Assembly (NCBI RefSeq): GCF_047302465.1
Contig: NZ_CP178621.1
Span: 2,294,001 to 2,358,000, forward strand
DNA from: JACMRP01 sp047302465
GTDB lineage: Bacteria; Bdellovibrionota; Bdellovibrionia; Bdellovibrionales; Bdellovibrionaceae
Reading direction: 5' to 3'
Length of the DNA stretch: 64,000 nt
Shown: one piece after another, positions 8,917-18,477 of the stretch
Numbering within the stretch: position 1 is the first letter of the stretch
Layout of the letters: every line of letters starts with the position of its first letter
Notes under the pieces: generated by a model
What the model was told of the DNA's origin: nothing
The model's database searches: none
Seen by the model: only the letters and a program-made list of their open reading frames with translations
Translations under genes and position numbers: made by a program

Positions 8917-9327
8917 TTAATTTTTAGCGGAAATTTTACGAAGGCTGCGGAAATTTAAAGCATGAGCCGCAACGAGAAGGAAACTTCCCATCAAAGTCAT
9001 GATGTCATTCCAGCGAAGTTGATTGCGAGAACTCGGACCGATTAAAGCGATACACAATAAAAACAAACCAAGTCCGCCTAAAAGCAGGATTGTTTTGCTT
9101 TCGTGTTTTTTAAAGCCCGCCCAAAACGAGTAAACAGCTACAGGGAAAATAAAAAGCGCGATCGCCAAATGCACCGGAGAATAATGAATCGAATACACCC
9201 ACAAAGGCAGGCTCAAAGAAATAAAGGGTGTCACTAAACAATGAAGAGCGCAGAGCGAGGATAAAAGGATCCCCGTACGGTCCCACTTCTTTTGTTCTTC
9301 ATTGAGATTGATTGGCGACATGGACAT
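8917..9327 (-). CDS. MerC-domain inner-membrane protein
   Basis: Four-helix membrane protein of about 136 residues related to MerC, a mercury-transport family whose chromosomal members have mostly unknown roles. The first helix holds the paired cysteines C-A-L-H-C, as in MerC. Three further hydrophobic segments follow, with a basic C-terminus. Three in-frame ATGs are possible (9342, 9327, 9321). The first is only five bases from a Fur/Zur-like box and has no room for a ribosome site, so 9327 (preceded by TAGG) is preferred. A metal-homeostasis role is an inference from the cysteine pair and the box. The gene is divergent from selO. Confidence 0.75.
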   Translation of the reverse strand: MSMSPINLNEEQKKWDRTGILLSSLCALHCLVTPFISLSLPLWVYSIHYSPVHLAIALFIFPVAVYSFWAGFKKHESKTILLLGGLGLFLLCIALIGPSSRNQLRWNDIMTLMGSFLLVAAHALNFRSLRKISAKN

Positions 9328-9347
9328 AGAACCTATATGCATCTAAA

Positions 9348-9362
9348 TGCAAATAATTGTCA
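9348..9362. promoter_or_regulatory. Fur/Zur-like 7-1-7 palindrome
   Basis: TGCAAATAATTGTCA resembles the Fur-family consensus TGATAATNATTATCA: five of seven positions in the left half and six of seven in the right half agree. It lies in the 88-base gap between the MerC-like gene and selO, just upstream of the MerC-like start, where a bound repressor would block transcription. Which metal regulator would bind cannot be told from the sequence. Confidence 0.45.
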
Positions 9363-9415
9363 ATAAAGTCCCATTAGACCTTGTCTTTTAGGCCCTCCTC
9401 ACAGATAAAAACCCT

Positions 9416-10813
9416 GTGAGCAGAGAAAATATTCATAACCCTCCAATCCTAGAGCTGGGACCTGACTTTTACGATCCGGTCAAACCCGCGGTTTTCCCCG
9501 AGGCCCACTTGCGTTATCGCAATCAAGAAGCTGCCCGCTTCATTGGATTAGACTCTCTGTCTGACAGCGCCTGGAAGGACCATTTCTGGGCGTTTAAACC
9601 ACTGCCAGGCAATCTGTCGGAACCATTAGCTCTTCGTTATCATGGGCATCAGTTCATGCATTACAATCACGAGCTCGGCGATGGTCGCGGTTTTTTGTTT
9701 GCTCAATTTCCAGTTGCTGGAACGTGGTATGATCTCGGCACCAAAGGCAGCGGACAGACGCCCTACTCGCGTGATGGCGATGGTCGTTTGACTTTGAAGG
9801 GTGCTTATCGCGAGGCTCTAGCAACAGAGCTTCTGCAATCATTAGGCGTGAATACCAGCAAGACGTTTAGTTTTTTTGAGACCGGCGAAAACCTGGTTCG
9901 CTATGATGAGCCCTCACCGACTCGCGCCGCAGTTTTAGTGCGTTTTAGTCATGGACACATTCGCATTGGCACTTTCCAGCGCCTGGCCCACTTTGAACAA
10001 AAAGAAAATATCCAAAAACTCGTCGATGTCTGTTTGAAGGCATACTATCCAGAGATTCATTCTGACGATGCGGATGAGAGAGCTTTTTTATTTTTCCAAG
10101 CCGTGGTTCGTAAGTGCGCACTCTTAACAGCACAGTGGATGATCGCGGGCTTTGTTCACGGCGTATTGAATACGGATAACATCAACATCACGGGCGAGAG
10201 TTTCGATTACGGCCCTTATAGATTCCTACCTAGTTATGATGTGCGTTTCACAGCAGCTTATTTTGATCGCCAAGGCTTGTATTCTTTCGGTCGTCAACCG
10301 GTCACGATGCTGTGGAATTTGCAGCGTTTGGGTGAAACTCTGAAGTTACAATTCAACACGTTGCCGGTCGAAGAAATCATCGAAGAGTTCAGCGATGAGT
10401 TCAATGCTCATGTGAAACGCCTCTTCCTGCAGAGACTAAATCTAAAATCCCGTGGTACTGAAGCCGATGGCAGCCTGTTAACAGCTTACTTTAACTTTAT
10501 GGAATCAAGCCCTGCGCTTTACGAGCAAGCTTTCTTTGATTTCTTTGGTGGCAAAGCCTCACCAAGGATTGCATCTTCCCCGCAAAAGGACTTCTATCAG
10601 GGTGAAGAGTTCGCAAACCTCATGAATCAGCTACAAGACTTTGAAGTTGATGATGTGACCAAGATGGCTCACTCCTATTTCCAAAACTCAAAACCCTGCA
10701 CGCTCCTCATTGAAGAAATTGAATCCATCTGGAAACCCATCGCTGAAGAAAACGATTGGGGCTTTTTCTATAAGAAGCTGGAAGAGATTCGCTCGTTCCG
10801 CGGGATCTATTGA
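9416..10813 (+). CDS. selO: Protein adenylyltransferase SelO (YdiU family)
   Basis: Pseudokinase-fold enzyme that transfers AMP to Ser/Thr/Tyr of target proteins in redox stress (known for E. coli YdiU/SelO). The 465 residues are close to the usual 480. Diagnostic motifs are visible: Y-H-G-H-Q-F and L-G-D-G-R-G near 75-95, then L-G-T-K-G-S-G-Q-T-P-Y-S-R-D-G-D-G-R near 107-124 (Lys for ATP binding), R-I-G-T-F-Q near 180, and the metal-binding H-G-V-L-N-T-D-N-I-N and D-Y-G-P segments near 247-267. The GTG start is the earliest supported, but no clear ribosome site precedes it. The C-terminal Cys of eukaryotic selenoprotein SelO has no obvious counterpart here. Confidence 0.9.
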   Translation: MSRENIHNPPILELGPDFYDPVKPAVFPEAHLRYRNQEAARFIGLDSLSDSAWKDHFWAFKPLPGNLSEPLALRYHGHQFMHYNHELGDGRGFLFAQFPVAGTWYDLGTKGSGQTPYSRDGDGRLTLKGAYREALATELLQSLGVNTSKTFSFFETGENLVRYDEPSPTRAAVLVRFSHGHIRIGTFQRLAHFEQKENIQKLVDVCLKAYYPEIHSDDADERAFLFFQAVVRKCALLTAQWMIAGFVHGVLNTDNINITGESFDYGPYRFLPSYDVRFTAAYFDRQGLYSFGRQPVTMLWNLQRLGETLKLQFNTLPVEEIIEEFSDEFNAHVKRLFLQRLNLKSRGTEADGSLLTAYFNFMESSPALYEQAFFDFFGGKASPRIASSPQKDFYQGEEFANLMNQLQDFEVDDVTKMAHSYFQNSKPCTLLIEEIESIWKPIAEENDWGFFYKKLEEIRSFRGIY

Positions 10814-10814
10814 C

Positions 10815-13208
10815 CTAAGGATTTACAACATTCACTTTTCTTAGCCTAATCCCGTCGGGCAGAACGGCATCATAAGGTATGCGGATCGTATTTGAATCGT
10901 AAGTATAAATTTGAAGTTCATCCGGGACTAGTCTCTCCACTTCATAAGTATCGTAATTTGAGAGTTGCCCATTCAGCTTTTGAATTTTCCCCTGTTTATC
11001 TATGTAAGTGACTTCCACATCAATCGAGTCTCTAAAGAATTTTCTTTGCTTTGGATTTACAGGAACGAAATTCGAAGGCGCTTTTTTTAGTACTTTTACT
11101 TTCTGATTTACGACTTCATGTTTGCGAACATAAATAGGAGCAAGGTCCCCTGGACGTTGCAAGATAAGGTAGTTCTTATCCATCCCTTTAAATTCCCCAG
11201 TGAACTCGTGAGACTTTAATTGGCCTTGGGCATCTTTCTCTAAAGAAGTGAGCTGAATACGCTCTCCAGGATAAAGATGAGAGACCAGTTTTTCGTTGTG
11301 CTTTAATTGGGCAGGTGAAGTCAAATACTGATCCTTATCAATTTCATAGGTATGGCCCCAATCAACCTCACCTGCCTTGACGGTGACGGTTTTTCCCTCC
11401 GAAGTTTTAAATACATAGGGATCGTCGCCCCTCCCTCTTCCAGAAACCCATTGTCCACGCAGGCGCTCAGCTTGGAGGTTATTATTTTTATCCGGAGATT
11501 TTTTAACAACATCCATATAATTACGCATTATATTAGGCGAATGGTCTCCGGGGGCATATACTTGGGACAGGGTTTCAAGGTGTTTTTCTGAAATCTCTCG
11601 CACCGTAATTTTACTGAGGTCTTCAAGTTCAAGGGGAAGACTTGTAATTCCCCCAGACCGCGTTCCATACGTGATAACAGTATACTTCCCTGCGCGCCTT
11701 AGACCGATAAACTCAACTCTTTCAATGTGGAATCTTGAATTCCCATCTGCTGGAAAAGTTATTTCGATAGGAGTCCCTTTTTTTATTGTGGTCAGATCTT
11801 TGATCTCGCCGCCGCCAGCGACCGTTCTATATGAAAAAGGCGCGGCAACTTCTTCGATCGGGATCTTATCAGGGATAAAGAGTTGATTTCCTTTCCCGCC
11901 GGCAACTTTACCGACATAACCCGTGAATTCTTCTTTCACCACATACATACGCATTTGACCGCGATCATTTCCCCAGGTTGCCACGTTAAAAAGGTCCTCG
12001 GCCTCGTCCCGATTTTTAGCAACATCGGTCGAGAACCAACGACCACCATTCGCTTGTTTGCTTCTTTGAACCTGCCACAAGACTTGCCCTGGTTTAAACT
12101 TCTGTTGCTCAATCGGGCCATCAAAAGCTTCTTTCAAGCTGCCTTTGAGTTCCGGCAACGTCCCCACATGTTTCTGTCCCATCCTGCCACTTTGAGCTCG
12201 GATCTCTTTGAGGTCCAACGCAGCTTCTAGACTTTCAGGATCTTTTTTTTGAATCTTACCGATGTCATCAATTGTAATAACCTCAGGCTTCATCGGAGCT
12301 CTCGCAGTTTTTGCCTGTACGATGCTTCGACCAGCTTTGACTCCGTTAACAGCTTTCTCAGTCAGCCCCGCCAATTTAGAAATCGCAGTGATCCCTTTTG
12401 TCGCAACAAAAGGATCCAAGACGATAGCCAGCGCATAACAACGCATTTTCGCAACCACGACAGGGTCATAACAAACTGAGTTTGCAATCCCCATGTCAGC
12501 TAAAACGCCATCAATCATCTCATTCACGGAATGCGGTTTTAAACTCACAGCCTCATTCTCGGACCAAGGCTCAACAAAAGGAGCATCGAGAGTTTTATCT
12601 GCTGCCTGTTTTTTTAATTTTACAAGAAGCTTTCGATAGAGAGTTTCGGCACTGAGACCATTTAGATAATTCGCATTGGCAGGATCATTGGGATCTCGCA
12701 CATTTCTGTCAAAAGGATGGCCTTCAATTTCTTCTTTCGTGAAAAGCCCCACATAGGGGCCCAGCATTTCTTTTTTGCACTCAGCCGTTTTGCATTTATT
12801 GAAATACTCTTCACGAGCTTTCATCTCGGGCGTTTTCTTAATGTCCGTTGCTACAAACTCAATAATGGCAGCAGCGAAATCTACATTGGCTTGCCATACT
12901 TCTGCTGAACAAGTAGTCGTGAAATCGCTCAAACTTGTGGGTGTGGGGCACACCGCCAACGTCGTACAACTTCGGCCGTTCACCGCTGCTGTCGGATTCT
13001 TTTCATACCATAAGTCACAGTTTGCGGTCTTGAGCTCTAGTTCACATTGTTGCTTCGCGAATTCTTGTTGGGGAGTCAGTGGTTTACAAAGATAGGGATC
13101 TTTTTCTGGCGTTTTGCATAAGTCCGGTGCTGCAAGCACACCCAAAGGACCTAAAATGAAGACAGAAGCCAGTAATATTAAGTACATAGTTACTGATCGG
13201 CCGCTCAT
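10815..13208 (-). CDS. Large exported protein of unknown function
   Basis: A 797-residue protein I do not recognise. A hydrophobic signal peptide ends around A-A-P (residue 27); a second ATG at 13187 could be the start, and neither has a clear ribosome site. Residues 30-150 hold about ten cysteines, suggesting disulfides and a periplasmic or secreted location. Residues 371-446 have the segments K-P-G-Q-V-L-W-Q-V-Q-R, G-R-W-F-S and G-K-G-N-Q-L-F-I-P, an order reminiscent of ADP-ribosyltransferase-like toxin domains; this is tentative. Residues 450-797 are rich in short beta strands and look like several small barrel modules. It converges on selO with one base between the stops. Confidence 0.6.
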   Translation of the reverse strand: MSGRSVTMYLILLASVFILGPLGVLAAPDLCKTPEKDPYLCKPLTPQQEFAKQQCELELKTANCDLWYEKNPTAAVNGRSCTTLAVCPTPTSLSDFTTTCSAEVWQANVDFAAAIIEFVATDIKKTPEMKAREEYFNKCKTAECKKEMLGPYVGLFTKEEIEGHPFDRNVRDPNDPANANYLNGLSAETLYRKLLVKLKKQAADKTLDAPFVEPWSENEAVSLKPHSVNEMIDGVLADMGIANSVCYDPVVVAKMRCYALAIVLDPFVATKGITAISKLAGLTEKAVNGVKAGRSIVQAKTARAPMKPEVITIDDIGKIQKKDPESLEAALDLKEIRAQSGRMGQKHVGTLPELKGSLKEAFDGPIEQQKFKPGQVLWQVQRSKQANGGRWFSTDVAKNRDEAEDLFNVATWGNDRGQMRMYVVKEEFTGYVGKVAGGKGNQLFIPDKIPIEEVAAPFSYRTVAGGGEIKDLTTIKKGTPIEITFPADGNSRFHIERVEFIGLRRAGKYTVITYGTRSGGITSLPLELEDLSKITVREISEKHLETLSQVYAPGDHSPNIMRNYMDVVKKSPDKNNNLQAERLRGQWVSGRGRGDDPYVFKTSEGKTVTVKAGEVDWGHTYEIDKDQYLTSPAQLKHNEKLVSHLYPGERIQLTSLEKDAQGQLKSHEFTGEFKGMDKNYLILQRPGDLAPIYVRKHEVVNQKVKVLKKAPSNFVPVNPKQRKFFRDSIDVEVTYIDKQGKIQKLNGQLSNYDTYEVERLVPDELQIYTYDSNTIRIPYDAVLPDGIRLRKVNVVNP

Positions 13209-13252
13209 TTTGAATACTTGAAAGAAACTGATCTAGTCAGGCACCACACTTA

Positions 13253-13269
13253 AGACCTTCGTCAGGTCT
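13253..13269 (-). terminator. Weak hairpin downstream of nrfA
   Basis: AGACCT / AGGTCT with a five-base loop, about 35 bases past the nrfA stop and before the next gene's start. There is only a short T stretch after it on the minus strand, so terminator function is uncertain. Confidence 0.3.
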
Positions 13270-13300
13270 GTGGGTTTCTATAAAGCCCCCTAAAAGCTTT

Positions 13301-14719
13301 TTATTGGGAAGTCTTCATCACCGACTCTGGCTTTTTTGCACTCGGCTCGGTTGATACGCGATTTAAGAAGTTTTGTCCTTGTCGTGAGTAATCTAAAGAT
13401 AAGCTTAAAATTCGCAAAGCTTCCCCTGGGGCATGGAAACCCATGGAGTTTTCAGCTTCTACAAAGTCCACTAAGAATTGGGCTTTTCTTTGATAATTTT
13501 GCGCCTTTTCCAAATCTTTTTTGGATTTTATTTTGTCTTTGGACTCGCCTAGCTGCTGGATATATTCATTGAGGGCATTCAGGGCAATTCCGCGAACTTC
13601 AAATGTGCGATCTTGAATGGACTCAACTCGAGCCTTTAACTCTGCTTCGGGCCATTGATGGCAAGTTTGACAAGAGTGACTCAGATTTAACACCGGACTT
13701 CTTACGTGATGATCAGTTAATTTCATAGCTCCCACACGCTTGTAAGGCATATGACAGTCAACACAAGAAACGCCACTACGTGCATGAATACCTTGGCTGT
13801 ACATCTCAAATTCAGGGTGTTGCGCTTTTAGAGCGGGAGCGCCCGTGATTTTATGTTCCCAATCTTTATGACCGTTTTCTTCGTACAAGGCTAAGATGTT
13901 GTCAGCTCTTAACCCCTTGGCCCATGGAAAAGTAAGCCGTTTTTCTGGCCCTTTGAAATAATATTCGACGTGGCATTGAGCACATACAAAGACACGCATC
14001 TGTTGAGGACTTGCCTGATGGTTAACATCGTACTCAGAAATACCTGCATTCTTTTTTACTAGCTTAATTCCCTCTATAAACGCAGGTTTTGTAACTCGAA
14101 GTTTCATGGTCTGGGGCTCGTGGCAGTCAATACACGAAACAGGATGTTTTACATGTTTTGCAGCTTCAAAATAAGGCAGCTGGTTCATCTTTTCAAAGCC
14201 ATCCATGATATTGCCATTTCCAAGTTTTTTCATATAGACATAGGTGGAAGCATGGCAGTTCAAGCAAGTGCCTGGTTGCTTGGTCACATGTTGACGTTCT
14301 GTATAGAACTGGTCTGTTAACATGTACGCGTGGCCTCGCTCTTCGCGAAAATCGACAGAAAATGCATAACCAGCCCACATGACTTTAAGTCGTGGATCTT
14401 CATCCAAACGAGACTGAGAAACCTGACCGCGCGGATCTTTATCCGTTGGAATATGCGGAAGCGCTTCACTACCTCCGTACTTAGTTCGTGTTTGGTCCAC
14501 AGTTTGAAGATACATTTGATAGTGATCCGGAAAGTTCTGTCCCCAAATAGCAGGATCATCAACGTCATCAGTAATAGGAACACGGAGCTGAAATGGTGAA
14601 TGAGCTTGAAGTTTCTTTTCGGAAATATCCATAATCATAAAAACAGCAAATGCAGTCACAGCGCTAGAAATAAGAACCATCAGCCAGAAAGTTTTACTTT
14701 TTAAGATATTCTCTTTCAT
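13301..14719 (-). CDS. nrfA: Cytochrome c nitrite reductase, ammonia-forming
   Basis: Periplasmic pentaheme enzyme reducing nitrite to ammonium with six electrons. It has 472 residues from the ATG at 14719, chosen over an upstream GTG because AGGTGG sits just before it, overlapping the nrfH stop. An uncleaved or cleavable N-terminal hydrophobic segment spans residues 10-30. Five heme motifs are visible at 152-156, 196-200, 246-250, 319-323 and 350-354. The first, the active-site heme, is C-L-N-C-H, where most NrfA proteins have C-x2-C-K. The active-site Tyr follows heme 3 (C-H-V-E-Y-Y-F), and the His of the H-P-E-F-E-M-Y segment near 301 is also in place. Coupled to nrfH. Confidence 0.94.
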   Translation of the reverse strand: MKENILKSKTFWLMVLISSAVTAFAVFMIMDISEKKLQAHSPFQLRVPITDDVDDPAIWGQNFPDHYQMYLQTVDQTRTKYGGSEALPHIPTDKDPRGQVSQSRLDEDPRLKVMWAGYAFSVDFREERGHAYMLTDQFYTERQHVTKQPGTCLNCHASTYVYMKKLGNGNIMDGFEKMNQLPYFEAAKHVKHPVSCIDCHEPQTMKLRVTKPAFIEGIKLVKKNAGISEYDVNHQASPQQMRVFVCAQCHVEYYFKGPEKRLTFPWAKGLRADNILALYEENGHKDWEHKITGAPALKAQHPEFEMYSQGIHARSGVSCVDCHMPYKRVGAMKLTDHHVRSPVLNLSHSCQTCHQWPEAELKARVESIQDRTFEVRGIALNALNEYIQQLGESKDKIKSKKDLEKAQNYQRKAQFLVDFVEAENSMGFHAPGEALRILSLSLDYSRQGQNFLNRVSTEPSAKKPESVMKTSQ

Positions 14720-14721
14720 AC

Positions 14722-15174
14722 TTACCACCTTTTATGTCCTACGCCATTATGACAACTAAGACAGTTTTTGTCGCCAAAGCCCGTGCCATGAAAACGACTG
14801 GTCTCGATCATTTGCGAGTGACAGCTTAAGCAATTTTTCATGGCGATCTTGCGATTAAAATCTTTGATTTGAATAGGATCGTGATAATGACCTGTCGTAA
14901 ATGCCCAGGAATGGAAAAAACCATTAATTGCTTTTTGCGAGTATTTAGAAAAAATATTTCCATGCGTGTGACAAGTATTACAGGTCGCAACTGATTTGTG
15001 CGGGGAACTCTCCCAAGCTCTGAAATGAGATTCCATAACATGGCAATTCATACAAGCTTTAGGATTTGCAGAAAGATAAGAAAACCCATCGGCATAAAAA
15101 AAGGTCGCCACCGAACTACCGACGGGAACACCAATTAGAAGTGCTAAGATAATAATCGAAACCCTATTTATCAT
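14722..15174 (-). CDS. nrfH: NrfH tetraheme quinol dehydrogenase
   Basis: Membrane-anchored NapC/NirT-type cytochrome that takes electrons from menaquinol and passes them to NrfA. It has 150 residues: one N-terminal membrane anchor (residues 5-27) and four heme motifs, C-M-N-C-H, C-N-T-C-H, C-L-S-C-H and C-L-S-C-H. C-M-N-C-H-V-M-E matches the unusual first heme region of NrfH. Its stop lies two bases before the nrfA ATG, so the pair is an operon. The 150-base upstream gap to the efflux terminator presumably holds the promoter; I saw no convincing FNR-type box there. Confidence 0.94.
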   Translation of the reverse strand: MINRVSIIILALLIGVPVGSSVATFFYADGFSYLSANPKACMNCHVMESHFRAWESSPHKSVATCNTCHTHGNIFSKYSQKAINGFFHSWAFTTGHYHDPIQIKDFNRKIAMKNCLSCHSQMIETSRFHGTGFGDKNCLSCHNGVGHKRW

Positions 15175-15280
15175 TATCTTTTTATTTAAAAATCTTTAAA
15201 AAGCTCTGTCACTGAAAATAACTTTTAATGCTACTGCACAGTTAGTGATGAATTTGCAAAGCTGTTGTCTTTTGAAATAA

Positions 15281-15312
15281 AAAAGGCCGTAGCTTTTAAC
15301 TACGGCCTTTTA
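15281..15312 (-). terminator. Intrinsic terminator of the efflux operon
   Basis: Eleven-base stem AAAAGGCCGTA / TACGGCCTTTT with flanking A and T runs, placed just after the RND gene on the minus strand and upstream of nrfH. Confidence 0.9.
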
Positions 15313-15330
15313 GTTTTTAAGAAATCTAGT

Positions 15331-18300
15331 TTAGTGCTTTTCAAATTCCTCTTTCGAGTGACCGCCGAATCTTCTGAAGAATCTGCGGCTTGCCAGTCTG
15401 AAGTCATCGATGAAGCCGTAGGCTGCTGGGACGATCAAAAGTGTCAGCACTGTCGAGCTGATCAAACCGCCGATGATCGCGATACCCATCGAAGTTCTCA
15501 TCGCACTGGCTTCATTCAAACCAATCGCAATCGGCACCATCCCCGCAATCAATGCAAGTGATGTCATCAAGATCGGACGAAGACGCGTGCGACATGCTGT
15601 TAACAAGGCCTCATTACGGTTCACACCACGATCTTCCAAGTGCTTCGTGTAATCCACGAGCAGGATCGAGTTCTTCGCCACAACCCCTAAGAGGAGTACA
15701 ATACCGATCAACGAGAAGATATCGATGCTCTTACCGAAGGTCAAAAGACCCACCATCGCTCCGCACATCGCCAGTGGCAAGGCGAGCAAGATCGTAAATG
15801 GAGTGATAAAGCTTTCGTACAATGATGCCAACACCAGATAGATGAACAAAACGCCCAAGAAGATCGCTAGCAACATGCTCGAAATCAAATCCTGGAAGTC
15901 CTCGGCCTGACCTTGGAAGCGATAATCTACTCCCGGAGGTGGCGGTAGTTCTTCTTTCACAATCTTTTGAACCGCTTCAGATACTTCACCTAATGAACCA
16001 TTCGGCCCCAAGTTCGCACCAATGTTGATAAAGCGGCTTTTATTCTGACGATTGATCTGTGAATAACCCAAAGCACTTTCCGCTTTCGCGATACGATTCA
16101 AAGGAATCATATTGTTATTTGAGTTCGGAACAAAGGTCGTATCAAACTGCTCACGAAGATCACGAGATTTTTCTTCAAAGCGTACACGCACTTTGTATTC
16201 GATCCCTTTATCACGGAAGACAGCAGCTTCAGTTCCTTCAGTACGTGCACGAAGCTCGGCCCCTGCCATTACAGTAGATACCCCCAAGTGCTCCGACTTC
16301 TTACGGTCAAACACCACATGGAACTCAGGTTTTCCAGAACGGAAATCCGTATCCACATCAATCAAACCAGGAATCTTGATCATGCGCGCTTTTAAGCTCT
16401 CGGCATACTTACTAAGAGCGTCCAGATCATCACCCGTCACATTCAAGTTAAAGGGTTTTTGACCACTATTCACGGCATCGATATCACCGACTTCAACAAT
16501 GGCTTTTTCTTTGAACGGCTTTAGCACTTCACGAACTTTGGTTTTAAGCTCGGTCGTATTCAAAGTTCTTTTTTTGCGCTCTACCAACCGCACAAAGATA
16601 TTGGCTTTGTTTGCTTCACCTGTTGTCGAGCCCACTGTCGTTAAAACCATATCAATAGCTGGATCTTTATTCAAAATATCTTCAAGATCTTTGGTAAAAT
16701 CAGCAGTTCCCTGCAATGAAGTTCCCACTGGCATTTCAATCGTAATACCGAACTCTCCGTTATCTGCTGCTGGCAAGAAAGTTTTCGGGATAAATGGAAC
16801 TGTCATCATACTCAAAACGAAAATCAAAACACCCAAAGCCAAAACAGTTTTTGGATAATTCAAAGTCTTTTTAAGTAAACCCGCGTACAGGTTTTCAAGT
16901 TTGGTTTGGAAATTATCAAACGAGGTTAGAATCCCGCCGATAAAACCTTTACGTTTACCATGCTCTGTCGGTGATGCCATATAAGCTGACAACATCGGCG
17001 CCACGGTAAAGGCGTCAAAGAGCGAGATCAACATCGTAAAGACGATGGTCAGACCAAACTGTTTGAAGAACTGTCCAATAATTCCTTGCAAGAAAGAGAT
17101 CGGACCAAACACCGCAATAACCACCATCGTGGTCGCAATTACCGCCAAGGAAACTTCAGTCGTCCCTTCTAACGCGGCTGTTTTTGGATCTTTCCCAAGT
17201 TCCATATGACGGAAAATATTTTCCCGCACCACGATCGCATCATCGATCAACAACCCCACCGCCAATGATAGCGCAAGGAGTGTCATCATATTAATAGAGA
17301 AACCCATTGCGTACATCACAATGAATCCACCCAAAAGCGAATTCGGAAGCGCCATGCCCGTAATGAAAGTCGAGCGACCAGAACCTAAGAAGAAGAACAC
17401 CACAATCACACAAAGTGCGATACCGATCAGGATAGACTCTTTAACGTCAGCGACATTCAAACGAATCGGTCGCGACATATCGCGCACGACTTGAACATTC
17501 GCATCTATCTTTTTTTCTTTGAGGAACGTATTTACTTTTTCAAGACTCTTCTTCACGGCATCTGTCACGGCCACCGTGTTGGAACCCGACTGCTTATACA
17601 CTTGCAGAAGAAGTGCAGGATCACCCTTGATACGCGCCATGGTTTTTTGATCTTCAAGACCCTTCACGACGCGACCGACATCGCTTAGCAAGACGGCGCG
17701 GTCTGAACCGATGAAATTCACATTCACGTTCTTGATTTCATCCAAAGACGAAAACTCACCACTGGTTCTCATCAAAAGCTCTTTCAAGGGATTTTCCACT
17801 TTACCAATTGGGATATCCTTTGAGGTCTCTTCAATGCGCTTAGAAATTTGCAGCATCGAGATCTGACGATCTTGGACTTTCTTTTTATCGATCTGAACTT
17901 GGATTTCGGTTTTACGTCCCCCGATCACCTCAACCTTACCGATATCATTTAAACGCTCAAACTGAGGTTTAATCATCTCATTGGCAACGTCGAAGGCTTC
18001 ACCCGGCTCTAACTTGGAAGTAATCGCCAAAGTGATCACCGGCTGATCGGCAGGGTCAAAACGGAAGATTACGGGCTCATAAATATCATTCGGTAAATTC
18101 CTGCGGATATTACCCAAACGATTTCGAACCTGCTGCTCGGCCTCTTTCACATCGGTCCCTAAGCGGAACTCCAAGATGATCATGGCAACAGAGTCCAAGT
18201 TATTAGAAGTCATGGTTTTAAGCCCCGACAAACTTCCAAGCTCGTCCTCTATCAGTTTTGAAACTTGTTTTTCCAAATCAATCGGTGAAGCTCCAGGGTA

Positions 18301-18450
18301 AGTGACCTGAATCCCTACGATCGGAAAGGTCACATCCGGGAAAAGATCCACAGGCATTTTGAAAAGGGAAATCACGCCCAGGATCAACATCAGCGCAACA
18401 ACGCAGGTAATGAAAATCGGTCTTTTAATGGACAATGCTGATAAATTCAT
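15331..18450 (-). CDS. RND-family efflux transporter (AcrB/HAE1 type)
   Basis: Inner-membrane proton-driven multidrug or hydrophobe exporter. The 1039 residues match the AcrB family. Features seen: first helix near 11-31 after S-I-K-R-P-I-F, the large periplasmic loops, the proton-relay aspartate pair in G-L-L-I-D-D-A-I-V-V-R-E-N in helix 4, and the second helix set near the C-terminus with N-S-I-L-L-V-D. CGGAGC precedes the ATG. It is the third gene after tetR and tolC, with a 27-base gap from tolC. No periplasmic adaptor (HlyD/AcrA) gene is in the operon, which is unusual because the adaptor normally lies beside the pump. Confidence 0.93.
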   Translation of the reverse strand: MNLSALSIKRPIFITCVVALMLILGVISLFKMPVDLFPDVTFPIVGIQVTYPGASPIDLEKQVSKLIEDELGSLSGLKTMTSNNLDSVAMIILEFRLGTDVKEAEQQVRNRLGNIRRNLPNDIYEPVIFRFDPADQPVITLAITSKLEPGEAFDVANEMIKPQFERLNDIGKVEVIGGRKTEIQVQIDKKKVQDRQISMLQISKRIEETSKDIPIGKVENPLKELLMRTSGEFSSLDEIKNVNVNFIGSDRAVLLSDVGRVVKGLEDQKTMARIKGDPALLLQVYKQSGSNTVAVTDAVKKSLEKVNTFLKEKKIDANVQVVRDMSRPIRLNVADVKESILIGIALCVIVVFFFLGSGRSTFITGMALPNSLLGGFIVMYAMGFSINMMTLLALSLAVGLLIDDAIVVRENIFRHMELGKDPKTAALEGTTEVSLAVIATTMVVIAVFGPISFLQGIIGQFFKQFGLTIVFTMLISLFDAFTVAPMLSAYMASPTEHGKRKGFIGGILTSFDNFQTKLENLYAGLLKKTLNYPKTVLALGVLIFVLSMMTVPFIPKTFLPAADNGEFGITIEMPVGTSLQGTADFTKDLEDILNKDPAIDMVLTTVGSTTGEANKANIFVRLVERKKRTLNTTELKTKVREVLKPFKEKAIVEVGDIDAVNSGQKPFNLNVTGDDLDALSKYAESLKARMIKIPGLIDVDTDFRSGKPEFHVVFDRKKSEHLGVSTVMAGAELRARTEGTEAAVFRDKGIEYKVRVRFEEKSRDLREQFDTTFVPNSNNNMIPLNRIAKAESALGYSQINRQNKSRFINIGANLGPNGSLGEVSEAVQKIVKEELPPPPGVDYRFQGQAEDFQDLISSMLLAIFLGVLFIYLVLASLYESFITPFTILLALPLAMCGAMVGLLTFGKSIDIFSLIGIVLLLGVVAKNSILLVDYTKHLEDRGVNRNEALLTACRTRLRPILMTSLALIAGMVPIAIGLNEASAMRTSMGIAIIGGLISSTVLTLLIVPAAYGFIDDFRLASRRFFRRFGGHSKEEFEKH

Positions 18451-18477
18451 AAAGTGCTCCGTTTAGCAAAATACCAA

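Noticed and set aside
15175..15280. FNR- or Nar-type operator upstream of nrfH
   Set aside because: No sequence close enough to TTGATNNNNATCAA was found.
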